Source: Clostridium saccharobutylicum DSM 13864
GTDB lineage: Bacteria > Bacillota > Clostridia > Clostridiales > Clostridiaceae
Direction: 5' to 3'
Length of the DNA: 64,000 nucleotides
Assembly: GCF_000473995.1 (NCBI RefSeq)
Contig: NC_022571.1
Coordinates: 3,379,416 to 3,443,415 of the forward strand
Part shown: positions 1 to 8,133 of the stretch, piece after piece
How the letters are laid out: every line of letters starts with the position of its first letter
Position numbering within the stretch: the stretch's first letter is position 1
Notes under the pieces: model-generated
Told to the model about the DNA's origin: nothing
Seen by the model: only the letters and a program-made list of their open reading frames with translations
The model's database searches: none
Translations under genes and position numbers: made by a program

Positions 1-1144
1 TACCTATATTAGTTAATTCTGAAACAATTCCTATTGGTAAAAATCCTGCAATAATTGCAGTTGCAACTCCAACTATAATAGTACTGTTCACAGGTGTTTT
101 TGTTTTTTTGTTTATACCACCGATAACTTCAGGTAAAAGTCCATCTCTTGACATAGCGAAAAATATTCTAGTTTGACCAAACATCATAACCAAAAGAACA
201 GAAGTTAAACCAAATACCGCTCCTACTGAAACTAATGCTGAACCCCAGTTTATTCCTATTTGTTCAAGTGCAAAGGCAACTGGTGCTGCTGTATTCATAT
301 AATTTAAATATGGAACTACGCCTGTTAATATTGCTGATACTACTATATACAATACTGTACAAATTAAAAGTGATGCTATTATTCCCTTTGGTAAATCTTT
401 TTGAGGATTTTTAACTTCTTCTGCTGCTGTAGATACTGCATCAAAACCTATATATGCAAAGAACACATATGCTGCACCTTGCAATACTCCATTAAATCCA
501 TAAGGCATAAATGGTTGCCAATTTGCAGGTTTTACATGACCTACTGCTAAGAATATGAATAGGAATATAATTACAAGTTTGATTGCAACTATAAGATTAT
601 TAAATTTTGCACTTTCTTTAACACCTATAATTAATAAAATTGATATGACACCAATTATAAGCATTGCTGGTAAATTAACTATTCCTCCTTCATATGGAGA
701 AGCTACTAAACTTGCTGGTAAATTAATACCCATATTTTTAAGAAGATTTACAATATATCCAGACCACCCTATAGCAACTGCTCCAATTGCTACAGCATAT
801 TCTAATATTAAATCCCATCCTATTATCCATGCCCATACTTCACCAAGTGCTGCATAGCCATAAGTATATGCACTTCCAGCAACAGGAATCATTGCTGCAA
901 ATTCAGCATAACAAAGAGCTGCAAACGCACAGGCAAGTCCTGCAACAATAAATGATATTACCAACGCTGGTCCTGAAAATTTAGCTGCTGCTACTCCTGT
1001 AAGTACGAAAATACCACTACCTACAATTGCACCGATACCCAACATTGTAAGTTCAAAAGCACCTAAACTTTTCTTTAATGATTTTTCACCTTCTGTCTCT
1101 TTAATTAACGTTTTAATTGACTTTGTTCTAAAAATATCCTTCAT
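1..1144 (-). CDS. APC-family amino acid permease (3' end beyond window)
   Basis: Integral membrane transporter of the amino acid-polyamine-organocation superfamily, most like the cationic amino acid (YfnA/CAT) branch. The visible 381 codons start MKDIFRTKSIKTLIKE and continue with the first helix LGAFELTMLGIGAIVGSGIF, whose GIGAIVGSGIF loop is the APC substrate-binding signature. At least eight hydrophobic helices follow, including AYVFFAYIGFDAVSTAAEE. Start ATG at 1144 is preceded by AGAGGTG. The C-terminus lies outside the window. The gene has its own sigma-A promoter about 225 bp upstream and a terminator hairpin in the leader (separate entries), so expression is probably controlled by antitermination. 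The substrate cannot be told from sequence. Confidence 0.9.
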   Translation of the reverse strand, partial: MKDIFRTKSIKTLIKETEGEKSLKKSLGAFELTMLGIGAIVGSGIFVLTGVAAAKFSGPALVISFIVAGLACAFAALCYAEFAAMIPVAGSAYTYGYAALGEVWAWIIGWDLILEYAVAIGAVAIGWSGYIVNLLKNMGINLPASLVASPYEGGIVNLPAMLIIGVISILLIIGVKESAKFNNLIVAIKLVIIFLFIFLAVGHVKPANWQPFMPYGFNGVLQGAAYVFFAYIGFDAVSTAAEEVKNPQKDLPKGIIASLLICTVLYIVVSAILTGVVPYLNYMNTAAPVAFALEQIGINWGSALVSVGAVFGLTSVLLVMMFGQTRIFFAMSRDGLLPEVIGGINKKTKTPVNSTIIVGVATAIIAGFLPIGIVSELTNIG

Positions 1145-1319
1145 AATTATCGTCACCTCTCCATTTTTTTAGATTCATGAATAACTTTTTGATTTTTTTA
1201 TTATTAATAATTTCAATTTAAATATAATTCTGAAAATTCTTGCAAATGCTTATTAAAGCCCATTTCTTCCTTTCCCCCTATTTTTTTAAGCCTTTGCTTG
1301 ATTTTTAACGTTAAAAATA

Positions 1320-1355
1320 TAAAAAAAAATAGGACTAGTGATCTACACCAGTCCT
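1320..1355 (-). terminator. Promoter-proximal intrinsic terminator in permease leader
   Basis: On the minus strand a 10-bp stem (AGGACTGGTG / CACTAGTCCT, five-base loop) is followed by A and nine U. On this strand every position pairs, one as G-U; on the plus strand the same position is an A-C mismatch, so it is built for minus-strand RNA. It lies about 10 nt after the expected transcription start and about 180 nt before the permease start codon. No other minus-strand gene precedes it, so it looks like a conditional terminator. No T-box sequence or known riboswitch core was found. Confidence 0.7.
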
Positions 1356-1369
1356 TTGCGTATATTTAT

Positions 1370-1397
1370 ATTATACTCAAGTTCTTATATTTGTCAA
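1370..1397 (-). promoter_or_regulatory. Sigma-A promoter of the APC permease
   Basis: Minus strand TTGACA (1397-1392), a 16-bp spacer and TATAAT (1375-1370), both perfect consensus. Transcription would start near 1362, immediately before the terminator hairpin. Confidence 0.75.
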
Positions 1398-1594
1398 TAA
1401 CATTAATGAATATAATTCGTAAAAACTTATTGCTAATTATTAATATTCATTTATTAAAAGTATTAAATAATGTATACTTAATTCCTCAAGTTATGATATC
1501 ATAGTATTATTAAAATTTATGCGAATACATACTAATATTAGTTTATATATAACATATATTAATATTAAAATTTACAATATTGGAGGTTTATTAT

Positions 1595-2437
1595 ATGCTA
1601 AAAGTGGATTTTCATGTTCATACCTCTTGTTCTGATGGAACATTATCTCCCAAGGAAGTTATTCAACGAGCTAATAAAAATAATGTAAAATGCTTATCAA
1701 TAACTGATCATGATACTTTAAGTGGATTAACTGATGCTATAGACGAAGCCTTAAATTATGATATTACATTAATTCCTGGAATTGAATTATCAACACAACA
1801 TAACGATGAGAGTATACATATTTTAGGTTTCTTTAAAGACAACAGTTTTAAAAATGAAGAACTTATTGAAGAATTAAATAAAATTAAAAACCATAGAATT
1901 CTTAGAGCTAAATCTATAGTTAATAAACTTAAAGAAGAATTTAACATTGAAATAAGCTTTGAAAAAATACTTAAAGATTCTAAAGATACCGTGGCTAGGC
2001 CTCATATAGCTAGAGCTATAATTAATTCTGGTTATCCTTATACATTTGAAGAAATATTTGATAACTTTATTGGAAAAGGCTGCAAAGCTTATGTTCCTAC
2101 ACTAAAGTTATCTACACTTGAAGGAGTAAAACTTTTAAAAAAATATAATGCTCTTGTATTTTTAGCTCATCCAAAATTAATCTCTAAATCAAACCTGACT
2201 GAATTCTTAAGTATGAGTTTTGATGGGATTGAAGGAATCTATTGTCAAAATACTATTAAAGAAACTATCAACTTTTTGAAATTTGCTGACGAAAACAATT
2301 TATTGGTATCATGTGGTTCTGATTTTCATGGAAACATTGAATCCGATACTCGCCATGGAGATATAGGATCCATGGAACTTCCATCCAAATACTTTTTGAA
2401 CTTACTAGATGCATTAGGTATAAATTCTTATAGATAA
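1595..2437 (+). CDS. PHP-domain phosphoesterase (TrpH/YciV type)
   Basis: A 280-residue metal-dependent phosphoesterase of the polymerase-and-histidinol-phosphatase fold. Metal-ligand motifs are visible in order: HVHTSCSDG near the N-terminus, TDHDT, GIELS, ARPHIARA, FLAHP and CGSDFHG near the C-terminus. This set matches stand-alone TrpH/YciV proteins, characterised as 5'-3' exonucleases / 3',5'-nucleotide bisphosphatases (RNase AM type). The ATG at 1595 is chosen because GGAGG lies at 1582-1586; the in-frame TTG at 1580 would overlap that site. The last codons and the stop (SYR, TAA) lie inside the left terminal repeat of a family 1 palindromic element, so the native C-terminus may have been altered. 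Exact substrate is inferred. Confidence 0.88.
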   Translation: MLKVDFHVHTSCSDGTLSPKEVIQRANKNNVKCLSITDHDTLSGLTDAIDEALNYDITLIPGIELSTQHNDESIHILGFFKDNSFKNEELIEELNKIKNHRILRAKSIVNKLKEEFNIEISFEKILKDSKDTVARPHIARAIINSGYPYTFEEIFDNFIGKGCKAYVPTLKLSTLEGVKLLKKYNALVFLAHPKLISKSNLTEFLSMSFDGIEGIYCQNTIKETINFLKFADENNLLVSCGSDFHGNIESDTRHGDIGSMELPSKYFLNLLDALGINSYR

Positions 2438-2700
2438 ATAACTTTCAAAACAGGAATTAATTTAATTAGGGCTACATTCAAAGGCAGAAGAAAATGGTAC
2501 TTTTTTGTGTAGTGTTACATTGAGAAAATAGTTGTAGGATTTTTTTTACCAAAAGTTATTTCATCTTCGCATGTCATCAACTCGTTTGAGGAACATGCAA
2601 AGATGGAATAACTTTTGGTATTAGAAATCCACAACTATTTTCTCTAGTAACCGAAACAAAAAAATACCATTTCCTTCAGTTAATCACCATATAACTTTAA
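2431..2700. repeat. Family 1 palindromic element, copy 1
   Basis: Left end TAGATAAATAACTT overlaps the stop codon of the PHP gene. The arms are imperfect inverted repeats meeting near 2580: the GTTGTAGGATTTTTTTTACC side pairs with the GGTATTAGAAATCCACAAC side, and CCAAAAGTTATT pairs with AATAACTTTTGG. The right end degenerates just before the aminopeptidase stop. It fills the whole convergent gap of 279 bp and contains no ORF of note; the hairpin may double as a bidirectional terminator. Confidence 0.7.
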
Positions 2701-2716
2701 ATTGCATATATATTAA

Positions 2717-4114
2717 CTACGCTTCAATTAAGAATGCTCTGTAACCTTTCATTGTTTCAAATATGTCAATTTTACTAGCAACTTCCCATGGTGCATGCAT
2801 ATTGTGAAGTGCAACTCCGCAATCTATTACTTCCATGTTATATTGAGCTAGTATATAAGCAATAGTTCCGCCTCCACCAACATCAACTTTACCAAGTTCT
2901 GCTGTTTGAATTGAAACATTATGCTTTTCCATTATGTTTCTAAGTTCTGCCATATATTCTGCATTAGCATCATTACAACCTGATTTTCCTCTGGCTCCAG
3001 TGTATTTATTAAATACCATACCTCTTCCAAAGAATGCAGCATTTTTCTTTTCCATAACAGATGGATAATTAGGATCAAATGCAGCACTAACATCTGATGA
3101 TAACATCTTTGAATTAGTAAGGCATCTTCTTAGTTTAAGATCTGAATATCCTTCTACTTTATATATGACTTCTGCAACTATGTTTTCAAAAAATCTTGAA
3201 TGCATTCCAGTAGCACCCACACTTCCTATTTCTTCTTTATCAACTAAAAGACAGCAACAAGTTTTATCAGTTTGTTTTATATCAAATAAAGCTAAAAGCG
3301 AAGTATATGAACATACTCTATCATCATGTCCATAAGCCATAATCATGCTTCTATCTAAGCCATAATCTCTAGCTTTTCCTGCAGGTACTATTTCAATTTC
3401 TGCTGATAAGAAATCTTCTTCCTCAAAATCATATTTTTCTTTAAGTATCTTTAAGATATTAGCTTTAACAGCATCTTTTTTAGTATCCTTTAAAGGCATA
3501 CTTCCAATTAATACATTAAGGTCTTCACCTTCAATTACTTTATTGGCCTTTTTATCCATTTGATCTCCTGCCAAATGAATTAAAAGATCAGATACTCCAA
3601 CAACAGGATCATTTTCATCTTCACCAATGCAAATATCAATTACAGTTCCATCTTTCTTTACTACAACTCCATGCAATGCCAATGGTAATGTAACCCATTG
3701 ATATTTTTTGATTCCACCATAGTAATGCGTATCTAATAATACCAATTCACTATCTTCATAAAGTGGATTCTGCTTTGCATCTAATCTTGGTGAATCTATA
3801 TGTGCACCCAAGATTTTCAATCCAGCTTCCATTGGTTCATTTCCTATAACAAATAAAGCAAGTGTTTTACCTTTATTATTAGCATAAACTTTATCTCCTG
3901 GCTTTAGTTGTTGTTTATTCTTTATAATATCTTCTATATCTTTATAGCCTTCAGCTTTTGCTAATCTAATTACTTCCTTAACACATTCTCTTTCGGTTTT
4001 ACACTTTGACATGAATTTTCTATAACCTTCACAAAAATCAAAAACTTCTTCAACTTCTTTGCCATTATACTTATTCCATGCATTTTTGCTCGATTCTTTT
4101 TTTTCAATACTCAT
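2717..4114 (-). CDS. apeA: M18-family aminopeptidase
   Basis: A 465-residue cytosolic zinc aminopeptidase of peptidase family M18 (aspartyl aminopeptidase-like). The cocatalytic metal site is visible as LGAHIDSPRLD (HxD), DKEEIGSVGATG (catalytic Glu pair), YGHDDRV and a C-terminal NMHAPWE histidine. A Gly-rich stretch VGGGGTIAY is also typical. Length matches the clostridial enzymes called probable M18 aminopeptidase 1. ATG at 4114 has AAAGGAG eight bases upstream. It is monocistronic between two palindromic elements, converging with the PHP gene. It releases N-terminal residues from peptides; preference for acidic residues is known for part of the family only. Confidence 0.93.
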   Translation of the reverse strand: MSIEKKESSKNAWNKYNGKEVEEVFDFCEGYRKFMSKCKTERECVKEVIRLAKAEGYKDIEDIIKNKQQLKPGDKVYANNKGKTLALFVIGNEPMEAGLKILGAHIDSPRLDAKQNPLYEDSELVLLDTHYYGGIKKYQWVTLPLALHGVVVKKDGTVIDICIGEDENDPVVGVSDLLIHLAGDQMDKKANKVIEGEDLNVLIGSMPLKDTKKDAVKANILKILKEKYDFEEEDFLSAEIEIVPAGKARDYGLDRSMIMAYGHDDRVCSYTSLLALFDIKQTDKTCCCLLVDKEEIGSVGATGMHSRFFENIVAEVIYKVEGYSDLKLRRCLTNSKMLSSDVSAAFDPNYPSVMEKKNAAFFGRGMVFNKYTGARGKSGCNDANAEYMAELRNIMEKHNVSIQTAELGKVDVGGGGTIAYILAQYNMEVIDCGVALHNMHAPWEVASKIDIFETMKGYRAFLIEA

Positions 4115-4166
4115 AACTATCCACTCCTTTTCTTTAATAAGGCATATATTAAATATATTAGAATTT

Positions 4167-4330
4167 TAAGCACATGAAAATAAATAACAGATCCAAAGTT
4201 TGACATGGATATTTTTCATCAAGCAATGAGGCAAATTTTCCTCATTGCGGGCTATTAGGTCAATTTACCGAAGAATGATGATGGAAAATAGGCTAGCAAA
4301 TGAACTTGCTATTTATTTAATTGTGCCTTA
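4167..4330. repeat. Family 2 palindromic element, copy 1
   Basis: Starts TAAGCACATGAAAATAAATA and ends with the inverted form TATTTATTTAATTGTGCCTTA. An internal repeat AATGAGG...CCTCATT surrounds the centre. It occupies the gap between hprK and the aminopeptidase gene, both on the minus strand, and carries no plausible gene. Confidence 0.7.
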
Positions 4331-4343
4331 TATAAATGTTATA

Positions 4344-5255
4344 CTACAAATCACTAATGTTATTCATTCTAGTTTCAATTACATCAACTGGTGTAACTTT
4401 AGACATCAGTGCATATCTATAGTTAACAGCAGCAGCTTCAATGATGACTGCAATATTTCTTCCTGGTCTAATTGGAACTGTCAACTTTTTAACATCTATA
4501 CCTAATATATTCATATATTCATTGTCTATACCTAGTCTATCATAATCATTATCATCTTTCCAATGCTCAAAGTGCATAACCAACTTTATTTCTTTTTGTT
4601 GAACAACAGAGCTTAACCCGTAAAGTGTTGTAACATCTATAATACCAAGACCTCTAACTTCTAACATTCCTAATGTTATTTTTGGTGATCGCCCTATTAA
4701 TTGTCCATCTATTTCTTTTATATCAACTGCATCATCAGTTACAAGTCTATGACCTCTTTTTATTAATTCTAAAGCAGTTTCACTCTTGCCAATCCCACTT
4801 TCTCCTGTAATTAATATACCTAATCCAGAAACATCAACTAGAACACCATGTAACCTTGTTTCAGGAGCAAGTTTATCTGCTAAATATATAGTTGTTTTGC
4901 TTATAAATTGAGTTGTTACCAGCTTAGTTCTTAAAAACCACACTTTATGTTTTCTAGCTTCTTTAATAAATTCTGGATGTGGCTCTAATCCTCTAGTTAT
5001 GATTAAACATTTTATATTAAAACTAAAATACTTTTTAACTCTTTTTTTTCTTAGCTCTATTTGCATATCATCTAAGAAACTCCACTCAGCTTTTCCTATA
5101 ACTTGAATTCTTTCTGGTGCAAAATAATTATAAAATCCTGCCAGCTGTAATCCCGGTCTATTTATATCATTTACAGAAATATCTATATTTTCTTCACCTT
5201 CAACAATAACCTCTAAATTAAAATCATCTATTAGTTTTTTAACTGAAATTTCCAT
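4344..5255 (-). CDS. hprK: HPr kinase/phosphorylase
   Basis: Bifunctional enzyme that phosphorylates HPr on Ser46 and removes the phosphate again, controlling catabolite repression and PTS activity in low-GC Gram-positives. The 303-residue protein has the HprK N-terminal domain, then the P-loop GESGIGKSE near residue 150, the VTDDAVDI motif and the HprK signature LEVRGLGIIDVTTLYG near residue 200. The ATG at 5255 is preferred over the GTG one codon earlier because GGGTGATG lies just upstream. It is transcribed alone, between a family 2 element downstream and a family 2 fragment plus the UPF0291 gene upstream. Confidence 0.96.
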   Translation of the reverse strand: MEISVKKLIDDFNLEVIVEGEENIDISVNDINRPGLQLAGFYNYFAPERIQVIGKAEWSFLDDMQIELRKKRVKKYFSFNIKCLIITRGLEPHPEFIKEARKHKVWFLRTKLVTTQFISKTTIYLADKLAPETRLHGVLVDVSGLGILITGESGIGKSETALELIKRGHRLVTDDAVDIKEIDGQLIGRSPKITLGMLEVRGLGIIDVTTLYGLSSVVQQKEIKLVMHFEHWKDDNDYDRLGIDNEYMNILGIDVKKLTVPIRPGRNIAVIIEAAAVNYRYALMSKVTPVDVIETRMNNISDL

Positions 5256-5392
5256 CACTCATCACCCTTTTTTCTTATTTTCATACATATAAGAGAAAAT
5301 AATAGTTAAAATATGTAGTGTATATTTTTATCTAATTAACAAATAATATTATTATGATTAGTTACCATAATACATTTCATCCGTAGAACAGA

Positions 5393-5441
5393 GCATGACT
5401 CAAAATAAAAACATATTTATTATTTTTTTGAGCATGCCTTA
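5393..5441. repeat. Family 2 palindromic element, fragment overlapping a gene end
   Basis: The segment from CATGACTCAAAATA to TTTGAGCATGCCTTA matches the right end of the family 2 copy at 25696-25979. It overlaps the last seven codons and the stop of the UPF0291 gene, which therefore reads ACSKK-stop from repeat sequence. Confidence 0.6.
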
Positions 5442-5623
5442 GCCTTAGGTTCTATTCCTTCTAACTGTGCTCTAAAGTTTTTCTTAACATTATCTATATA
5501 TCTTTTTCTAAGTTTACCTTGCAAATCTTTTTCTTCTGTAGTTAAGTCTCTTTCTTGACTCACTTTATATAGTAAATTTATTTTTTCTACAACTTCCTCA
5601 ATTTTCATCCTTTGAATATCCAT
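5420..5623 (-). CDS. UPF0291/DUF896 small protein
   Basis: A 67-residue hydrophilic helical protein of the YnzC/UPF0291 (DUF896) family, widespread in Firmicutes with no firm function; a B. subtilis member is in the SOS regulon. Family features seen are an N-terminal IEEVVEKINLLYKVSQERDLTTEEKD region and the central LRKRYIDNVKKNFRAQLEGI. RBS GAAAGGATGAT precedes the ATG. The C-terminal residues KACSKK are encoded by a family 2 repeat fragment and are probably not ancestral. A promoter candidate with an upstream Spo0A box lies about 70 bp before it. Confidence 0.85.
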   Translation of the reverse strand: MDIQRMKIEEVVEKINLLYKVSQERDLTTEEKDLQGKLRKRYIDNVKKNFRAQLEGIEPKAKACSKK

Positions 5624-5692
5624 TTCATATCATCCTTTCTGCATATATATGAATAATTTTATCATTTTAAATAATATAATCAATATAAAATA

Positions 5693-5733
5693 TTTCGACA
5701 TTTTCCTAATTTAAGCTTTTTATAATGTCGAAA
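5693..5733. promoter_or_regulatory. Pair of inverted Spo0A boxes
   Basis: Two exact TGTCGAAA sequences in inverted orientation: TTTCGACA at 5693-5700 and TGTCGAAA at 5726-5733, in the divergent region between the UPF0291 gene and the Spo0E-like gene. TGTCGAA is the core of the 0A box bound by phosphorylated Spo0A. The copy at 5693-5700 lies close upstream of a possible minus-strand promoter (TTGATT, 16 bp, TAAAAT). The pair could also form an RNA hairpin, so terminator function is the alternative. Confidence 0.45.
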
Positions 5734-5929
5734 TGATTCTTTTTAAATTTTCCCCTTTTATACAATTAAATACCATCGCTTCTTTTTAAAAAATATTTTT
5801 AAATGGTTTATTTTATTTTTTTGCCAATGATTGTCATTAATTGTATGATGAATTGTTTTTACAAAATCTGTTTTTTTGTTTATAATTAACCTATAAAAAG
5901 AACCATTTATGGTAAAAAGAGGTGTAATT

Positions 5930-6145
5930 ATGAAACATTTGGAACCTTGTAAGCTTAAATGCAATATTTTATTTAGAAAGTACTTAATTAATTTGTTATT
6001 GTTACTTTTTCCTCCTACTAATAAGTTTATGGTCACTTTATCGCAAGATTTGGACAAGTATATTGTTTTATATCAAAAAAAATTATTTTTTACATACTCA
6101 ATTAAAAATAAAATCTCCAATTCTATAAATGATATGGTAGCATAA
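5930..6145 (+). CDS. Spo0E-like sporulation regulatory protein
   Basis: A 71-residue protein that looks like a Spo0E-family aspartyl-phosphate phosphatase, which in bacilli dephosphorylates Spo0A~P. The diagnostic second-helix motif is LSQDLDKYIVLYQK, matching the family pattern SQELDxxIxxY; the first helix (LKCNILFRKYLINLLLLLF) is more hydrophobic than usual. The ATG at 5930 is chosen for AGAGGTG at 5919-5925. The plus-strand hairpin at 6273-6310 is a plausible terminator. Two Spo0A boxes lie about 200 bp upstream. Family assignment rests on one short motif, so it is moderate. Confidence 0.6.
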   Translation: MKHLEPCKLKCNILFRKYLINLLLLLFPPTNKFMVTLSQDLDKYIVLYQKKLFFTYSIKNKISNSINDMVA

Positions 6146-6272
6146 CATAATTTAACTTATATAAATAATAAATCAAATTTATGTTATACGTACTATAATC
6201 TTTAATATCAAATTTATTTTAAATTGCTTAATAAATATTGTATTTAGATTATATATAGAATTTAATATTTTA

Positions 6273-6310
6273 CCTATATGCATTCAATTATGCATATGGG
6301 TTTATTTTTC
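6273..6310 (+). terminator. Terminator after Spo0E-like gene
   Basis: Stem CCTATATGCAT / ATGCATATGGG (11 bp with one G-U) with a six-base loop, followed by TTTATTTTT. The surrounding 6146-6456 holds no convincing gene. Confidence 0.55.
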
Positions 6311-6456
6311 CGGAGAAAACAAAATTCATTAAGCCTTTCTTGTCTGTAAAGTAACCTTTTTTTTGACTTTTATAGTTTATAATTTTATATAAATATAATC
6401 GAATATGATATCACTTTATTTATTATAAGTTATAAATTATGTAGTTTCCTATATAC

Positions 6457-6483
6457 TAAAAAACACCTCATTTCTGAGGTGTT
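6457..6483 (-). terminator. Terminator of the 6S RNA gene
   Basis: Perfect 9-bp stem AACACCTCA / TGAGGTGTT with a four-base loop, followed on the minus strand by a U-rich run (A tract 6457-6463). Confidence 0.85.
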
Positions 6484-6484
6484 A

Positions 6485-6692
6485 AAAATCCATATCATAG
6501 TTCCCAATATGCCGTTCACCTATATATTCAATACCTGCGCCTCGCAGGTGGGTTAAGCTCAACTCATGCTTGTCATCTTCTGATACAATAAGTAATTTAA
6601 ATGAAGCCCGACATTTCTGAATATGTTGCAAATCCCGATAATGTCATGTAGGTTGAATATGATAAGCTTTGCGTACATCTCAGGAAATCTAT
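6485..6692 (-). ncRNA. ssrS: 6S RNA
   Basis: The minus-strand transcript from about 6692 carries the 6S hallmarks: a 5' segment TTTCCTGAGATGTACGC, close to the E. coli 6S 5' arm (CTGAGATGTTCGC), and a 3' segment ACGGCATATTGGGAACTATG that pairs back with it (CATAG with CTATG, TTCC with GGGAA). Between them lie a largely unpaired centre and a GC-rich hairpin CCTGCGaggCGCAGG. Length about 208 nt before the terminator stem fits Firmicute 6S RNAs. It has its own near-perfect promoter and terminator. 6S RNA binds sigma-A RNA polymerase and damps transcription in stationary phase. Exact ends are approximate. Confidence 0.82.
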
Positions 6693-6698
6693 GTCTTT

Positions 6699-6726
6699 AT
6701 TATACCACATTCTTATACATTTTCAA
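6699..6726 (-). promoter_or_regulatory. Promoter of 6S RNA
   Basis: Minus strand TTGAAA (6726-6721), 16-bp spacer, TATAAT (6704-6699) with an upstream TGG that makes an extended -10. Start expected near 6692. Confidence 0.75.
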
Positions 6727-6745
6727 TAGTGTTTTAGCGTTTATT

Positions 6746-7144
6746 TTACTTATAGTAATCGTTTAAAATATCATCTAATTCAGAATCATCTAGTTCTGCT
6801 GAAAATAGAGCTATAAACTTAAAATATTCATTATCTCCATTTTCCATTCCAAACTCTTTGTACTTACCTTCTATCTCAAACTCATCCATTATTTCTTCAA
6901 TTATAGATTCAACATTATCTACTGCAATATCCTTTAAATATGGAATATAATATTCATTAAACCATTCATCACTTTCTGGTTCGAAATCACTTTCATCATT
7001 TGAATAACTTTTTGCAGCATTCAATTCATCTTTATCAAAATCATAATAAAACTTTATTAGAACATAATCCCTAGTTTTTTTAATCTCTTCTACTTCAGCT
7101 AAGTTATTGTCTTCTAAATAGTCTATTATTTGCAAACTATCCAT
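6746..7144 (-). CDS. Acidic hypothetical protein
   Basis: A 132-residue, strongly acidic soluble protein (long runs of D and E such as SDFEPESDEWFNEYY and SELDDILNDYY) that I cannot place in a family. No signal peptide, membrane segment or metal motif is visible. The ATG at 7144 is chosen because GATGAGGTG ends six bases before it; the GTG inside that site is a less likely start. It lies 17 bp after the DUF1292 gene with the same RBS style (GATGAGGTG), so the two probably form a small operon read toward the 6S gene. Confidence 0.75.
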   Translation of the reverse strand: MDSLQIIDYLEDNNLAEVEEIKKTRDYVLIKFYYDFDKDELNAAKSYSNDESDFEPESDEWFNEYYIPYLKDIAVDNVESIIEEIMDEFEIEGKYKEFGMENGDNEYFKFIALFSAELDDSELDDILNDYYK

Positions 7145-7161
7145 AAACTTCACCTCATCTA

Positions 7162-7407
7162 TTAGTATATTAATTTCTTATATTCTCTTTTAACCTCTTC
7201 AAACTCTTTGTCATCTTCAACAAGATTTAATTCCTCGTTGCCTTCTTCATTTATGTCTATTCTAAAAACAAACATATCTTCACATGCTTCATCTAAAGGA
7301 GATAATAATAAATATCCTTGTTCCTCTAGATAAATCTTTGCTATTGCTTCAAAATCAACTTTATTTCCTTCTTCATCTCTAAATGACATAACTTCTTTTT
7401 CTTCCAA
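7162..7407 (-). CDS. DUF1292 (UPF0473-like) protein
   Basis: An 81-residue acidic protein of the DUF1292 family: [33 protein letters not shown]...[29 protein letters not shown], matching the typical pattern of a short beta-rich domain with 'D-E-E-G-N', a 'Y-hydrophobic-L-P' strand and a C-terminal 'D-D-E-E' helix. Function unknown; many members sit next to ruvX/yqgF in Firmicutes, which is not the case here. I choose the TTG at 7407 because GATGAGGTGA ends about six bases upstream; the ATG nine codons further in lacks an RBS. Confidence 0.8.
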   Translation of the reverse strand: MEEKEVMSFRDEEGNKVDFEAIAKIYLEEQGYLLLSPLDEACEDMFVFRIDINEEGNEELNLVEDDKEFEEVKREYKKLIY

Positions 7408-7521
7408 AATGTTCACCTCATCTTTGTATTATACCCTTATTATATGATATTTCATATTTTTGTCTATATATTTTTATATTTTTTATGTAATTTAAATTAT
7501 TTTTATGTAATTAACCCTAAA

Positions 7522-7569
7522 AAAATGAACTATCTCAAGCTGAAATCAACTTTTAAGATAGTTCATTTT
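7522..7569. terminator. Terminator after the ECF S-component gene
   Basis: Perfect 14-bp inverted repeat AAAATGAACTATCT / AGATAGTTCATTTT with a 20-base loop, directly after the stop codon at 7573; the minus-strand RNA ends in a U run. It may also act toward the other strand. Confidence 0.75.
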
Positions 7570-7572
7570 CTA

Positions 7573-8109
7573 TTATATAGTCTGATGTGTTCTAAAGTCT
7601 CCAAAAACATTATAAATACTCTTGTTGCGTGCTTTTGCTATTGCTCTTATTAACACATATGCTATTATTCCATCTATAGAATGATGTATCATTGTCCCTA
7701 TAGTTGTTATAAGTAATATAAAATTTAGATTAATACCAACGAAAGGTATTACAACTAACATCTCTAACAATCCATGTATTGGTGCTGTGATTGCTACCGC
7801 TTTAACATAACTTCTATTTTTCATTATGATTTTAGCACCTATATATCCAACAATAATATGAGTTGCTGCCCTTGCTACTACTGGTGCTGGTGTGCCTGCT
7901 AATAAAAAGCCAAGTGTAGATCCAATTCCAACCACAACTGCTACGAATGGTGATATCAGCATTGATAACATCATTGGTACATGTGATGCCAATGTAGCTG
8001 AAAATGCTGGTGGAACATAAAATCTTAAAAATGTAAATTGAATAGGTATTATAATTGCTAACGCAGTAAGTAATCCCGCATAAACCATTTGTCTAATTTT
8101 AGTGTTCAT
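7573..8109 (-). CDS. ECF transporter S component, niacin-like
   Basis: A 178-residue membrane protein with about six hydrophobic helices, the size and layout of substrate-binding S components of energy-coupling factor transporters. The N-terminus MNTKIRQMVYAGLLTALAIIIP contains the helix-1 region that contacts the shared T component, and the central VVARAATHIIVGYIGAKII and HGLLEMLVVIPF stretches resemble NiaX-type vitamin B3 transporters. RBS AAGGGGG precedes the ATG. Gene is solo, as usual for group II S components that share an EcfAA'T module encoded elsewhere. A palindrome overlaps its -10 region. The niacin assignment is tentative; the pncB gene in the same window makes it plausible. Confidence 0.75.
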   Translation of the reverse strand: MNTKIRQMVYAGLLTALAIIIPIQFTFLRFYVPPAFSATLASHVPMMLSMLISPFVAVVVGIGSTLGFLLAGTPAPVVARAATHIIVGYIGAKIIMKNRSYVKAVAITAPIHGLLEMLVVIPFVGINLNFILLITTIGTMIHHSIDGIIAYVLIRAIAKARNKSIYNVFGDFRTHQTI

Positions 8110-8133
8110 TTATTTTCCCCCTTGTTTTCTCTG

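Noticed and set aside
555..857. Open frame on the plus strand inside the permease gene
   Set aside because: Antisense shadow of the APC permease; no RBS and no family-like sequence.
1298..1504. 68-codon plus-strand frame
   Set aside because: Overlaps the promoter and terminator of the permease, has no RBS and a random composition.
1320..1560. T-box leader for the APC permease
   Set aside because: No AGGGTGGNACCGCG-like sequence or specifier loop, and the leader before the terminator is too short.
5758..6057. 99-codon minus-strand frame opposite the Spo0E-like gene
   Set aside because: No RBS; the plus-strand frame has a good RBS and the Spo0E motif.
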